Notes: a model not told the origin generated them from the sequence alone. DNA of 64,000 nucleotides from Neisseria arctica (GCF_022870905.1 NZ_CP091510.1:2232001-2296000); one strand, 5' to 3'; positions 10,966 through 19,668 are shown, counted from the stretch's first letter. A program made the numbers and translations.

Positions 10966-11312
10966 TCCAAAGCGCCTTTCTTCCATTCATAGATAAAGCC
11001 TACCGTCAGAATAACGATAAACACAAACATCGACCAGAAACCGAATGCGCCCAAATCCTTAAAGACTACGGCCCACGGAAACATAAATGCAATTTCCAAA
11101 TCAAACAGAATAAACAAAATCGCCACCAGATAATAGCGTACGTCGAATTTCATACGCGCATTTTCGAATGCTTCGAAACCACATTCGAAAGGTGCGTCTT
11201 TTTCAGCGTAATGGCGTTTCGGACCGAGCAGATTACCTAGGGTCAGAAATACAATACCGGCAATCAAACCGATAATGATGAAAATAAATACGGGAAAGTA
11301 GTTAGCCAACAT
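10956..11312 (-). CDS. nuoA: NADH-quinone oxidoreductase subunit A
   Basis: This small membrane subunit of complex I has three helices, at about residues 5-29, 62-82 and 88-110. The conserved loop with the key cysteine ([12 protein letters not shown]) and the following [19 protein letters not shown] segment are intact. It is the first gene of the operon. A promoter and a Fur-box match lie upstream (see separate entries). Confidence 0.97.
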   Translation of the reverse strand: MLANYFPVFIFIIIGLIAGIVFLTLGNLLGPKRHYAEKDAPFECGFEAFENARMKFDVRYYLVAILFILFDLEIAFMFPWAVVFKDLGAFGFWSMFVFIVILTVGFIYEWKKGALEWE

Positions 11313-11363
11313 GTTGGATACACCTGATTCGTTAACGTAAATAATGCTGGTAAAACGCCTTTC

Positions 11364-11392
11364 ATTGTAGCTAATTTCAAACGGCTTTTAAA
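11364..11392 (-). promoter_or_regulatory. Probable nuo operon promoter
   Basis: On the minus strand a TTTAAA (-35-like, 11387-11392) and a TACAAT (-10-like, 11364-11369) are separated by 17 bases. A start near 11357 would give a leader of about 45 bases before nuoA. The -35 is imperfect, which fits an activated promoter. Confidence 0.5.
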
Positions 11393-11443
11393 GTTACTAT
11401 GTAATTTTTTCCTAAAATTCCTTAATATTTTTATTTATTTTAA

Positions 11444-11462
11444 GATAATGGTTATCATTTAA
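11444..11462. promoter_or_regulatory. Fur-box match upstream of nuoA
   Basis: The segment GATAATGGTTATCATT followed by TAA matches 14 of 19 positions of the classical Fur consensus GATAATGATAATCATTATC. Its centre is about 90 bases upstream of the inferred nuo transcription start, a position suited to activation, not repression. Fur is reported to activate the nuo operon in N. meningitidis, so the site is biologically plausible. Confidence 0.5.
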
Positions 11463-11812
11463 TTAAAAATATTGCCACAAGCCACCATGTTTATTAACAA
11501 TATAAATCAGATTTTACTTTTACATAATATTTTTGTAATGAAATTTTAATAGCACTACATGGCTTTACCTTGAGGTAACTCATTTCAAAAAGAATAATTT
11601 CCCATAATACTATTTCAATATTTAAAAATTTAATTTTAAAAATCAGTTTTTTACAACTTAAAAAAACTTAAGGCTTAATATTCGCTTCACCTCAAATCCA
11701 ACAGTATCACTTTTACAGAAAGACAGATCCTGGAAATAACTATATCAATTAAATATTTATCCATACCCTCAATGAATAAAGTACAAAGACTTAGAGTGTA
11801 TATCCTACAAAA
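11463..11812. other. AT-rich intergenic region between the ABC exporter terminator and the nuo promoter
   Basis: About 350 bases without a convincing gene. It is much richer in A and T than the flanking genes. The only structure I see is a short inverted repeat TTACCT-TG-AGGTAA near 11570. A short open frame at 11772-12017 overlaps the terminator and the ABC gene and is not credible. Confidence 0.6.
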
Positions 11813-11850
11813 TATCAGGCCGTCTGAAAATATTTTCAGACGGCCTGATA
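11813..11850 (-). terminator. Uptake-sequence palindrome, terminator of the ABC exporter gene
   Basis: Two AG-type uptake sequences (11817-11828 and 11835-11846) face each other and extend to a perfect 38-base palindrome directly after the ABC exporter stop. Confidence 0.85.
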
Positions 11851-11862
11851 TATTTAAACTAC

Positions 11863-13716
11863 TCACATATTATGTTGTTCTTCACTTAGAAAACCACCGC
11901 TTTGATGGGTCCATAATTTCGCATACAAGCCGTTTTTCTCAAGCAATTCGAGGTGGCTGCCTTGCTCAACAATGCGCCCTTTATCAAGAACAATCAATCT
12001 ATCCATCGCAGCAATAGTTGATAAGCGATGGGCAATCGCAATAACCGTTTTATTTTCCATAAGCTTATCCAAACTTTCTTGGATAGCCGCTTCTACTTCA
12101 GAATCTAAAGCACTGGTCGCCTCATCCAGCAATAAAATAGGTGCATCTTTCAACATCACACGGGCGATTGCAATCCGTTGGCGCTGCCCTCCCGACAGTT
12201 TAACGCCCCGCTCTCCTACATGCGCATCATAGCCTCTGCAGCCCTTTGCATCCGACAAGGTAGGAATAAAATCTGCTGCTTCGGCTAATTCTGCAGCACG
12301 GTAAACATCTTCGTCAGTTGCGTCCGGGCGGCCGTAAACGATATTGTCACGTACAGAACGATGCAACAACGATGTATCTTGCGTTACCAAGCCGATACTG
12401 CTGCGCAAACTTTCTTGGGTAACCGAGTGAATATTCTGTCCGTCAATTTTGATGCTACCGCTATTGGTTTCATAGAATCGCAACAGTAAATTAACGATTG
12501 TCGATTTGCCAGCTCCCGACCGCCCGATCAAACCGACTTTCTCACCAGGCTTGATGACCAAGTTGAAATCATTCAACAATAATTTGCCTGGTTCGTATGA
12601 AAAATCCACATGATCAAAACGTATTTCACCGGCAGTTACCTGCAACACCTGGGCATCGGGCGCATCAAGAATGGTTTGCGGTTTAGATAAAGTGTTCATT
12701 CCGTCTTGTACGGTACCGAGATTTTCAAACAATCTGGCCGACTCCCACATAATCCATTGCGACATGCTGTTCAATCGTAATGCCATTGCTGTAGCCGTAG
12801 CTACGGCTCCTACACCTACTGAGCCAAGATACCACAACCACAATCCGAGAGCTGCCGTTCCTAATGTTAATATGACATTTAAGGCATAGCTGACTGTATC
12901 CAAACCTGTAGCCAAGCGCATCTGTGCGTGTACCGTCACCATAAACTCACGCATAGAGGCTTTGGCATAAGCAGCCTCGCGTGCACCGTGGGAAAACAGT
13001 TTGACTGTGGCGATATTGGAATATGCATCAGTGATGCGCCCGGTCATCAACGAGCGTGCATCAGCTTGACGCTGTGCGGTTTGTGCCAAACGCGGAATCA
13101 TCAGATACATCATCAGGATAAACAATACTATCCAAACGATAAAAGGCAGCAGCAACCAACCGTCCAGTGCAACCAAAATCACACCCGAGGTAATAAAATA
13201 CACCAGCACATATACCACCATATCGGCACAAGTCATCACTGTATCGCGCACAGCCAAGGCCGTTTGCATAACCTTGGCCGACACCCGTCCGGCAAATTCG
13301 TCTTGATAAAAACCGAGGCTCTGATTCAGCATTAAGCGGTGAAAATTCCAACGCAGACGCATCGGAAATACACCTTGCAAAGTTTGTAAGCGTACATTCG
13401 ATGCCACAAACGACCAAACGATGCTCAAAAGCAGCACTGCCGCCATTGCAACCAATGCCGTTCCTTTTTCAGCCCAGAGCTCAGAAGGGGTGTAGTTGCC
13501 AAGCCAATCCACCAACTTACCCATAAATTGAAACAACACGGCCGATAAAACACCCAACCCTGCCGACAATAACATCAATACAAACAACCAAATACGCAAA
13601 CCTTCAAGGTTAGACCAAATAAAAGCCGACACACTTTGCCCTTGCGGCGTTTTCGGTTCGGCATCGGGGTAAGGATCGACACGGGATTCAAACCAATGGA
13701 AAATTTTTTGCAACAT
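11863..13716 (-). CDS. ABC exporter, fused permease and ATPase
   Basis: A 617-residue half-transporter of the type IV (MsbA/multidrug-like) exporter class. An N-terminal membrane domain with about six helices spans residues 40-310. The ATPase domain has Walker A GRSGAGKST (398-406), signature LSGGQRQR (507-514), Walker B ILLLDEATSALD (527-538) and an H-loop AIAHRLS. It would act as a homodimer in the inner membrane. The substrate cannot be told from sequence. It stands alone between ruvA and nuo, and each flank has an uptake-sequence palindrome. Confidence 0.93.
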   Translation of the reverse strand: MLQKIFHWFESRVDPYPDAEPKTPQGQSVSAFIWSNLEGLRIWLFVLMLLSAGLGVLSAVLFQFMGKLVDWLGNYTPSELWAEKGTALVAMAAVLLLSIVWSFVASNVRLQTLQGVFPMRLRWNFHRLMLNQSLGFYQDEFAGRVSAKVMQTALAVRDTVMTCADMVVYVLVYFITSGVILVALDGWLLLPFIVWIVLFILMMYLMIPRLAQTAQRQADARSLMTGRITDAYSNIATVKLFSHGAREAAYAKASMREFMVTVHAQMRLATGLDTVSYALNVILTLGTAALGLWLWYLGSVGVGAVATATAMALRLNSMSQWIMWESARLFENLGTVQDGMNTLSKPQTILDAPDAQVLQVTAGEIRFDHVDFSYEPGKLLLNDFNLVIKPGEKVGLIGRSGAGKSTIVNLLLRFYETNSGSIKIDGQNIHSVTQESLRSSIGLVTQDTSLLHRSVRDNIVYGRPDATDEDVYRAAELAEAADFIPTLSDAKGCRGYDAHVGERGVKLSGGQRQRIAIARVMLKDAPILLLDEATSALDSEVEAAIQESLDKLMENKTVIAIAHRLSTIAAMDRLIVLDKGRIVEQGSHLELLEKNGLYAKLWTHQSGGFLSEEQHNM

Positions 13717-13738
13717 ATCATGCTTACCTTTAAAAAGG

Positions 13739-13781
13739 TTTCAGACGGCCTTTTCCAAACTCGGAATCAGGCCGTCTGAAA
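13739..13781 (-). terminator. Uptake-sequence inverted pair after ruvA
   Basis: AG-type copies at 13740-13751 and 13769-13780 form a 13-base stem with a 17-base loop. The pair lies between the ruvA stop and the ABC exporter start, so it should end ruvA transcription. Confidence 0.75.
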
Positions 13782-13827
13782 AAAGACTTATACTTTAACT
13801 TTCACACCCTTTTAATACTGGGTCAAA

Positions 13828-14412
13828 TCATTTCAACAGGTTTCTCAATGCCAAGCGCACACCTTCGCTAACATCGGTACCGGCTGCGATACCTTTAACG
13901 GCGGCACGCGCCTCACGCTCGTTATAGCCCAAAGCCAGTAATGTGCTGACGATATCATCCGTTTCATCTGCTACCGTATCAGGTGCAAACAAACCTCCGG
14001 CTACGCTTTCACCTGCCAGTTTACCGCGCAGCTCCAATACCATACGTTCTGCAGTTTTTTTACCGATACCGGGAGCAGACGACAAGCGTTTCACATCTTC
14101 TTGCGCTACGGCCTGCGCCAACTCATCCGCGCTCATAGCCGACAAAATGCCCAAAGCCGTTTTGGCACCAATACCGCTAACTTTCACTAATTGGCGGAAT
14201 GTAGCCCGCTCATTTTGACTGGCAAAGCCAAACAACAAATGGGCATCTTCACGAACGACCAACTGCGTATACAGTTGAACGGTTTCATTTAAAGGCGGCA
14301 ATTGGTAAAAAGTCTGCATCGATACGTCCACCTCATAGCCGACCCCCCCGACATCAATCACAATCTGCGGCGGGTGTTTCTCAGTCAATTTCCCGGTTAG
14401 TCTGCTAATCAT
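13828..14412 (-). CDS. ruvA: Holliday junction branch migration protein RuvA
   Basis: RuvA binds the four-way DNA junction and loads the RuvB motor. The start MISRLTGKL matches the family; the frame extends 11 codons further but that part is not conserved. The protein is 194 residues with the N-terminal OB fold, two helix-hairpin-helix motifs ([13 protein letters not shown] and [12 protein letters not shown]) and the C-terminal RuvB-binding domain (about 145-194). A run of seven G encodes part of the conserved DVGGVGYE. ruvB is not adjacent. Confidence 0.97.
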   Translation of the reverse strand: MISRLTGKLTEKHPPQIVIDVGGVGYEVDVSMQTFYQLPPLNETVQLYTQLVVREDAHLLFGFASQNERATFRQLVKVSGIGAKTALGILSAMSADELAQAVAQEDVKRLSSAPGIGKKTAERMVLELRGKLAGESVAGGLFAPDTVADETDDIVSTLLALGYNEREARAAVKGIAAGTDVSEGVRLALRNLLK

Positions 14413-14469
14413 AGGGCGGCACTTTCTATCGTAGGTTTGATACAAGCATTATAGCGCAATACAAATAAA

Positions 14470-14507
14470 TTCAGACGGCCTGAAGATTAAACACAGGCCG
14501 TCTGAAA
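14470..14507 (-). terminator. Uptake-sequence inverted pair after the RlpA gene
   Basis: AG-type copies at 14470-14481 and 14495-14506 face each other with a 13-base loop, just beyond the stop of the RlpA-like gene. Confidence 0.75.
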
Positions 14508-14526
14508 CATAAGGGATACTTCCGGA

Positions 14527-15312
14527 TTAAATAGCAGTTTGTACCTGGCGTTTTACCGTATCTGCATGCTCTTGGCGGGCAAATGGCCCCATACGCACCA
14601 CATACTGGTTGTTTTGCTTCACCATAATGACTTTTTGACCACCCTCTACGCTTTTAAGCTGGCGGTTGGTTTTGGTGAGGTAACTCTTCGCATCTGCTTC
14701 TTTATTGAAACTCTTGAGGTTGACATAAATATTACGGCCGCTGCGTTGTAAAGCTGAAGAAGCAAGGGTTTCACTACCCGGAACAATCTGCTCCACACGC
14801 ACATTGGCCGTACCTTTACTCATAAAACCCAACTTTTGCGCCGCTGCTTTGGATACGTCAATCACACGGCTACCGTGGAAAGGCCCCCGGTCATTGATGC
14901 GTACCACAACGCTTTTCCCGTTAGAAAGATTGGTAACACGCGCGTAACTTGGAATTGGCAGGGTTTTATGGGCGGCAGTCATAATGTTCATATCATAACG
15001 CTCACCACTGGAGGTTTTCCGACCATGGAACTGGCTGCCGTACCAAGATGCTTTACCGGTCTGACTAAACTCTGCTACTTTTCTCAACGGTTGGTAGCGT
15101 TTTCCGGCTACCTTATAGCTTAAATTTGCACTTCGGTGCAATTTTTCCGCTTTTACTACGGCATTAGGCTGCAAACTCGCACTGGTGCCCACCGCACTTA
15201 TATTACGGGCAGGCTCGGCTGCAGCCGGCTTCATAAATACCGTGCCCACAGCCATAGCCGCAAACACGCCGACAAAAAAAGTATTCTTCGCTTTAGTCAA
15301 AACAGAGTCCAA
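14527..15312 (-). CDS. rlpA: RlpA-like septal ring lytic transglycosylase with SPOR domain
   Basis: A secreted cell-wall protein of 261 residues. A signal peptide ends near AAAEP (about residue 33). The double-psi beta-barrel domain spans about 87-180, with GKASWYGSQFHGRKTSSGERYD and VVVRINDRGPF; the latter contains the Asp expected in active RlpA. The C-terminal SPOR domain (about 188-261) would bind denuded peptidoglycan at the septum. The start is unusual: the frame offers only TTG at 15312 or a few codons later, and neither has a strong ribosome site. No lipobox cysteine is seen, so it is probably periplasmic, not a lipoprotein. Confidence 0.85.
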   Translation of the reverse strand: MDSVLTKAKNTFFVGVFAAMAVGTVFMKPAAAEPARNISAVGTSASLQPNAVVKAEKLHRSANLSYKVAGKRYQPLRKVAEFSQTGKASWYGSQFHGRKTSSGERYDMNIMTAAHKTLPIPSYARVTNLSNGKSVVVRINDRGPFHGSRVIDVSKAAAQKLGFMSKGTANVRVEQIVPGSETLASSALQRSGRNIYVNLKSFNKEADAKSYLTKTNRQLKSVEGGQKVIMVKQNNQYVVRMGPFARQEHADTVKRQVQTAI

Positions 15313-15385
15313 TTCTTGAGTTGATAATGTTTGTTGCCGATAAAGCTTTCAGCAGCCCTATCCGGCAGCAGATAAGCACTGCAAA

Positions 15386-15850
15386 TCAGCTGCCTCCTGC
15401 AAAATCAAGCTGCCGCCATGCCTCGAACAGCATAACGGCAACGGTATTCGACAGATTCATACTCCTGCTGCCTTCTTTCATCGGTAGACGTAATTTCTGC
15501 TCTACCGGCAAGGCATCTAATATTTCAGACGGCAAACCCCGGGTTTCCGGGCCGAATAGAAAAACGTCACCACTCTGAAATGCAACCTTATCCGGCCGCT
15601 GGCTGCCTTTAGTGGTTAAAGCAAAAATCCGCCTGCCGGCCAAAGCCGTCATACAATCTTCAAAATTTTCATGTACTGTCAGGCTGGCAAACTCATGATA
15701 ATCCAATCCGGCCCGCTTCATTTTGCTCGAATCCAGAGGAAAACCAAGCGGTTTTACCAAATGCAAATCTACTCCAGTATTAGCACATAGGCGGATGATA
15801 TTACCGGTATTCGGGGGGATTTCAGGCTGGTATAAAACTACAGTAAACAT
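15386..15850 (-). CDS. trmL: tRNA (cytidine(34)-2'-O)-methyltransferase TrmL
   Basis: A SPOUT-family enzyme that methylates the wobble ribose of certain leucine tRNAs using S-adenosylmethionine. The 154-residue length is typical. The family motifs are visible: PEIPPNTGNIIRLCANTG near the N-terminus, LFGPETRGLP at about 103-112 and MNLSNTVAVMLFEAWRQ near the C-terminus, which form the knotted SAM site. It lies between the RlpA and comF genes in the same direction with gaps of 50 to 75 bases. Confidence 0.95.
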   Translation of the reverse strand: MFTVVLYQPEIPPNTGNIIRLCANTGVDLHLVKPLGFPLDSSKMKRAGLDYHEFASLTVHENFEDCMTALAGRRIFALTTKGSQRPDKVAFQSGDVFLFGPETRGLPSEILDALPVEQKLRLPMKEGSRSMNLSNTVAVMLFEAWRQLDFAGGS

Positions 15851-15900
15851 ATAAATCAGTCACTTAATCAGAGGTACTATGCCGCAAAGCAGCAATTGCG

Positions 15901-16614
15901 TCAAAATTTTTTCATTTGTGCACGTGCCAAACTCCAGCAAAAAATACTCTGGGCGCCCGCCCGTTTAAGTATTCGCGATAATTCTGCCAATGTTGCGCCT
16001 GTGGTCACAACATCATCGATTAACAGCAGCTTACGGTTTTTAACCAAAGATTTTTCCACTTCAAAAGCATGGCGGACATTTCGCTGGCGATCAGCACGTT
16101 TCAGCGTACTCTGGGGCGCATGAGGATGCCTAAAAACCGTATTCGGATGCAGCACCTGCCATCCGTAGATACCGGCCAACCGTACAGCCAGCTCATCGGC
16201 TTGATTGAAGCCTCGGTAAATCCGACGGCTCTTGCTTAAAGGCATCGCCAACACCGCATCGACCTCCACCTCATCCAGCCAATACGGCGGATGCTGTCGC
16301 ATGATTTCCACCAATGCCGGCAAAACGCTCATATCTCCCTGATGCTTAAATGCATGCAAAAGGCTGCTCAGCGGCGGCTCATAATACACAGAGGCCCAAA
16401 TTTTCTCAAACGGGGGAGGCCTCTTCTGACATGCGCCACATATTGAGGCTGTTACGCTAAATTGCAAACAAAGCGGACAAGAGCGTTCGCTATCGAGACT
16501 CAAATTTTTCAAATCACCCGAACATGCTTCACATAAGCCGTCTGCCGCTGAAACATGGCATAATACGCAGCGCTTCATATCGAAAAATCTGCGCCACCAA
16601 GAGAATCCCTTCAT
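15901..16614 (-). CDS. comF: ComF-family phosphoribosyltransferase-like protein
   Basis: A 237-residue protein with an N-terminal zinc-ribbon of CxxC pairs (CVLC, CEAC, CPLC and CGAC between about residues 16 and 62) and a C-terminal phosphoribosyltransferase fold. The PRPP-binding motif is LLIDDVVTTGATLAEL. ComF is linked to DNA uptake in naturally competent bacteria, which fits Neisseria. The start is uncertain: ATG at 16614 overlaps the divergent bioH start by two bases, and ATG at 16578 leaves only four residues before the first cysteine. Confidence 0.88.
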   Translation of the reverse strand: MKGFSWWRRFFDMKRCVLCHVSAADGLCEACSGDLKNLSLDSERSCPLCLQFSVTASICGACQKRPPPFEKIWASVYYEPPLSSLLHAFKHQGDMSVLPALVEIMRQHPPYWLDEVEVDAVLAMPLSKSRRIYRGFNQADELAVRLAGIYGWQVLHPNTVFRHPHAPQSTLKRADRQRNVRHAFEVEKSLVKNRKLLLIDDVVTTGATLAELSRILKRAGAQSIFCWSLARAQMKKF

Positions 16615-17356
16615 GCATCAACCTACAAAAAAAATTTACCTGATTCACGGCTGGGCAGCCAACCGCCATATTTTTGATGACTTGATTCCACGTCTGCCAA
16701 CCTCATGGGAGGTCCATGCGCTTGACTTACCCGGCCACGGCAGCGCGCCCTTCAAGGGCTATTTCGATGTAGCTGAAACGGCCGAAAAATTCGCTGCCGA
16801 AATTACAGAGCCCGGCTATTGGCTCGGTTGGTCTCTCGGCAGTCAAATCGTGCTGCATCTGGCCGCACGCTATCCTGAGAAAGTACATGCGTTATGCCTA
16901 ACCGCCGGATTTGCCAAATTCCAAGCGGCTCCCGATTATCCGGAAGGGCTAACTAATCCGGCACTGGCCAAAATGGTGGATTTATTCCAGCAGGATTATC
17001 GCAAATACATGAAACAATTTCTAGAGTTACAGTTTCTATACTCAAAAGAACAGCATCCGATATTGGAAAAGGTTTTACCTGATATAGTAAAACATGGTGC
17101 GCCGGCCGCCTTACAATCGGCTCTAGATGCGGTAGCCGTAAGTGATGCACGACCGCTGCTTCCCGATTTAAAGATTCCGACCTTACTAATTTTCGGCGGC
17201 AAAGACAGCATTACACCGGTGCGCATGGGCGAATACTTGCATAAGTACTTACCCTACAGTGAGCTGCATATTATTGAAAAAGCCGCACATGCGCCCTTTC
17301 TAACCCATGCCGAACAATTTGCAAATTTATTACAAGCATTTTTCGAAAGGCATTAA
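16613..17356 (+). CDS. bioH: Pimeloyl-ACP methyl ester carboxylesterase BioH
   Basis: An alpha/beta hydrolase of 247 residues that removes the methyl group from pimeloyl-ACP methyl ester in biotin synthesis. The oxyanion-hole segment is IHGWAANRHIF, the nucleophile is Ser74 in GWSLGSQ, the acid is in FGGKDSITP and the histidine is in AAHAPF near residue 226. The pairing with bioC 213 bases downstream supports BioH over a general hydrolase. The start overlaps the divergent comF start. Confidence 0.9.
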   Translation: MHQPTKKIYLIHGWAANRHIFDDLIPRLPTSWEVHALDLPGHGSAPFKGYFDVAETAEKFAAEITEPGYWLGWSLGSQIVLHLAARYPEKVHALCLTAGFAKFQAAPDYPEGLTNPALAKMVDLFQQDYRKYMKQFLELQFLYSKEQHPILEKVLPDIVKHGAPAALQSALDAVAVSDARPLLPDLKIPTLLIFGGKDSITPVRMGEYLHKYLPYSELHIIEKAAHAPFLTHAEQFANLLQAFFERH

Positions 17357-17390
17357 ACATCATGTAACCAGGCAAACTCAAAGCCATATT

Positions 17391-17446
17391 TTCAGACGGT
17401 ATCACTTTTAAATATCCTAAATAATCACGGCAACAGGCCGTCTGAA
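17391..17446 (+). repeat. Imperfect uptake-sequence pair after bioH
   Basis: A truncated reverse copy (TTCAGACGGTAT at 17391) and a full AG-type copy (17435-17446) flank a 34-base loop. This may weakly attenuate transcription between bioH and bioC, but the stem is short. Confidence 0.4.
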
Positions 17447-17569
17447 ATATTAAAGTACATATCAGCCGATTAAAAACACATTTAGGCCACCGCCAACTAT
17501 CCAATGTCATGACTATTTAGTTAAGTGCTCCGAATCCATACAAATTAATATATTTACCGCCAAACCATT

Positions 17570-18367
17570 ATGAATACATCCGACCACTGGCAAATCCACC
17601 GTCATCTTGCGCAAAACTTCAACGAACGGTTACAAATCATCCGCAGTGAACCGCAAAATATTACGCTTGTGGGTGCGGATGCCGATATCAGCCACAGCCT
17701 GTTGGCAGTCCGTTACCCAAAAGCTGTTTTTACGGAGTACGATCCCCGCCCCGACTTTCTAAGTGCGTCGGAAGCCGCCCGCAAGCCCAACTTATGGCAA
17801 AAACTAATCGGTAAGAAAATTCCGCAACATCAACAGATATTAACAGAGCCCCTGCCCGAAGCAGCAGCCGATATGTTGTGGGCCAACTTAAGCCTGATTA
17901 CCGCGACCGAGCCAACAGCTGTGTTTGATAATTGGGCACGCCATCTGAAAACCGACGGACTATTGTTTTTTACCCATTTCGGCATTGATACCTTGCGCGA
18001 CCTCATCAGCCGCCTCAACGCACGTGGTATCAACTGTAGCACCCCCACTCTGCTCGATATGCACGATCTGGGGGATATGCTGTTTCACCACGGTTTCTAT
18101 GATCCCGTTATGGACACCGCCCAAATCGAACTCAACTACCGCACAGCCGAAGCATTCTGGCAAGATATGAATACCCTTGGGCTATGGCAAGCATTACAGT
18201 TTGACGATGAAACGGCAGCCCGCCATGCCGTAGACCATATGTGGCACAGTGGCGAACTACATAGCATCACACTAGAAACCGTATACGGCCATGCCCTCAA
18301 AAAACTACTGCTGCCCGAGGGAGAAAGCCCTGTACAGTTTTTTCCACGCAATGCCACCGACAAATAA
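17570..18367 (+). CDS. bioC: Malonyl-ACP O-methyltransferase BioC
   Basis: A 265-residue SAM-dependent methyltransferase that starts biotin synthesis by masking malonyl-ACP as a methyl ester. The post-motif regions are good matches: ADMLWANLSLITATEP (about 99-114), LLFFTHFGIDTLRDL and LDMHDLGDMLFHHGFYDPVMD. Motif I, normally a glycine-rich loop, reads VGADADISHSLL and lacks the usual GxGxG. The neighbour bioH supports the assignment. The weak motif I is noted as an oddity. Confidence 0.88.
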   Translation: MNTSDHWQIHRHLAQNFNERLQIIRSEPQNITLVGADADISHSLLAVRYPKAVFTEYDPRPDFLSASEAARKPNLWQKLIGKKIPQHQQILTEPLPEAAADMLWANLSLITATEPTAVFDNWARHLKTDGLLFFTHFGIDTLRDLISRLNARGINCSTPTLLDMHDLGDMLFHHGFYDPVMDTAQIELNYRTAEAFWQDMNTLGLWQALQFDDETAARHAVDHMWHSGELHSITLETVYGHALKKLLLPEGESPVQFFPRNATDK

Positions 18368-18452
18368 GGACAACCGGCTTATTTTGCATGACATAAAAAT
18401 ATAAATTGCTGATTAGCCGTAATATTTCACTCAAATCCGGTGTTGGGTTTGT

Positions 18453-18540
18453 TATAATCGCAAAATACGCAAGTCATCGGATAGGGTGTTCTTTTGAAGC
18501 AGCCGGACTTCACGCCTGCCCCGAACAAACAATCCTCCGA
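18453..18540 (+). promoter_or_regulatory. moaA promoter (-10) and structured leader
   Basis: A perfect TATAAT stands at 18453-18458, giving a leader of about 200 bases. From 18477 to 18540 the leader can fold into a long closing stem (TCGGA with TCCGA, GGGT with ATCC, GTTC with GAAC). This stem encloses a smaller hairpin (TGAAG with CTTCA around 18494-18512). No terminator follows. The rest of the leader up to 18665 contains only a weak hairpin (TGCT/AGCA) near the start codon. A molybdenum-cofactor riboswitch is possible but unproven. Confidence 0.4.
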
Positions 18541-18665
18541 AAGAACTAGCGACTAAATACAATGCAGCATCAACAAAGACTGTAAACAAACATAAAATAA
18601 GCGCAAGGAATACCTTTTAAAACAACGCGCTGCTAAAACACAGCACACACCAGAACGAGAAAACC

Positions 18666-19640
18666 ATGTTAACCGACGCATTTGGCCGAACCGTAGACTA
18701 CCTGCGCATTTCCGTAACAGACCGTTGCGATTTGCGTTGCACCTATTGTCTGCCCAAAGGCTTTAAAGGTTTTTCCATCCCCAAAGAATGGCTCACCATC
18801 GAAGAGCTTGGGCGCGTAGCCTCCGCATTTGCCCGATTGGGAACCAAACGCTTCCGGCTCACCGGCGGAGAACCGCTTTTACGCAAAGGCTTAGCCGAAT
18901 TAGCTGCGGAAATCAACCGCCAACCCGGTGTAGAAGATATTTCACTCACAACAAACGGTACGCAATTAGGCAAACATGCCCACAGCTTGCGGGAAGCAGG
19001 TGTACGCCGTCTGAACATCAGCCTTGATTCACTGCGCAACGACTGTGTTAAAGACATTACCGGCACAGATTGTCTGCCCCAAGTTTTGGAAGGCATAGAA
19101 ACTGCGAAAGCAGCCGGTTTCGAGCGCATTAAAATCAACATGGTTCCACTCAAAGGCGTTAATGACAACGACTTGGACGACATGGTAGCTTTTTGTATCA
19201 GAAACGGCTTTATCCTCAACCTGATCGAAGCCATGCCCATGGGAACAACGGGACAAGCGCACGCTAAAGTAAATCTACAGCCGGTACTGGCAGAACTACA
19301 ACAAAAATTTAACCTGACCCCCTATCAAGGCACAATCGGCGGCGGTCCTGCCCGCTATTGGCAGAGCCGCAACGGTGAATTTACTCTTGGCTTGATTACA
19401 CCGATGAGCCAACATTTCTGTGCAACCTGCAATCGTGTCCGTCTCTCTGCCACCGGCAATATCCATCTCTGCCTCGGACAGGAAGACAAAGTTGCCCTAC
19501 GCCCTATGTTACGGGACGGTTGTACCGATGCCGAACTGGAGCAAACTATAAAGAATGCACTCCTACTTAAACCTGAAAAGCACGAATTTGTCGAAAATCC
19601 TAAAAAAATCATCCGGGTTATGGCTTTAACAGGCGGCTAG
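18666..19640 (+). CDS. moaA: GTP 3',8-cyclase MoaA
   Basis: A radical-SAM enzyme that, with MoaC, turns GTP into cyclic pyranopterin monophosphate, the first step of molybdenum cofactor synthesis. The N-terminal cluster uses Cys21, 25 and 28 (CDLRCTYC). The C-terminal GTP-binding cluster uses Cys252, 255 and 269 (CATCNRVRL and IHLC). The essential C-terminal Gly-Gly (ALTGG) is present. The length of 324 residues is normal. No other moa gene is in the window. Confidence 0.97.
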   Translation: MLTDAFGRTVDYLRISVTDRCDLRCTYCLPKGFKGFSIPKEWLTIEELGRVASAFARLGTKRFRLTGGEPLLRKGLAELAAEINRQPGVEDISLTTNGTQLGKHAHSLREAGVRRLNISLDSLRNDCVKDITGTDCLPQVLEGIETAKAAGFERIKINMVPLKGVNDNDLDDMVAFCIRNGFILNLIEAMPMGTTGQAHAKVNLQPVLAELQQKFNLTPYQGTIGGGPARYWQSRNGEFTLGLITPMSQHFCATCNRVRLSATGNIHLCLGQEDKVALRPMLRDGCTDAELEQTIKNALLLKPEKHEFVENPKKIIRVMALTGG

Positions 19641-19668
19641 GCCGAAACAGCCGCACGGCAAACAACTT

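Noticed and set aside
11772..12017. An 81-codon plus-strand frame crossing the ABC exporter terminator
   Set aside because: It runs through a perfect terminator palindrome and into the antisense of the ABC gene; there is no coding character.
18494..18516. GAAGCAGCC in the moaA leader resembles the conserved part of the signal recognition particle RNA
   Set aside because: The GGAA tetraloop and the asymmetric internal loop are missing, so the match is a coincidence of a short string.
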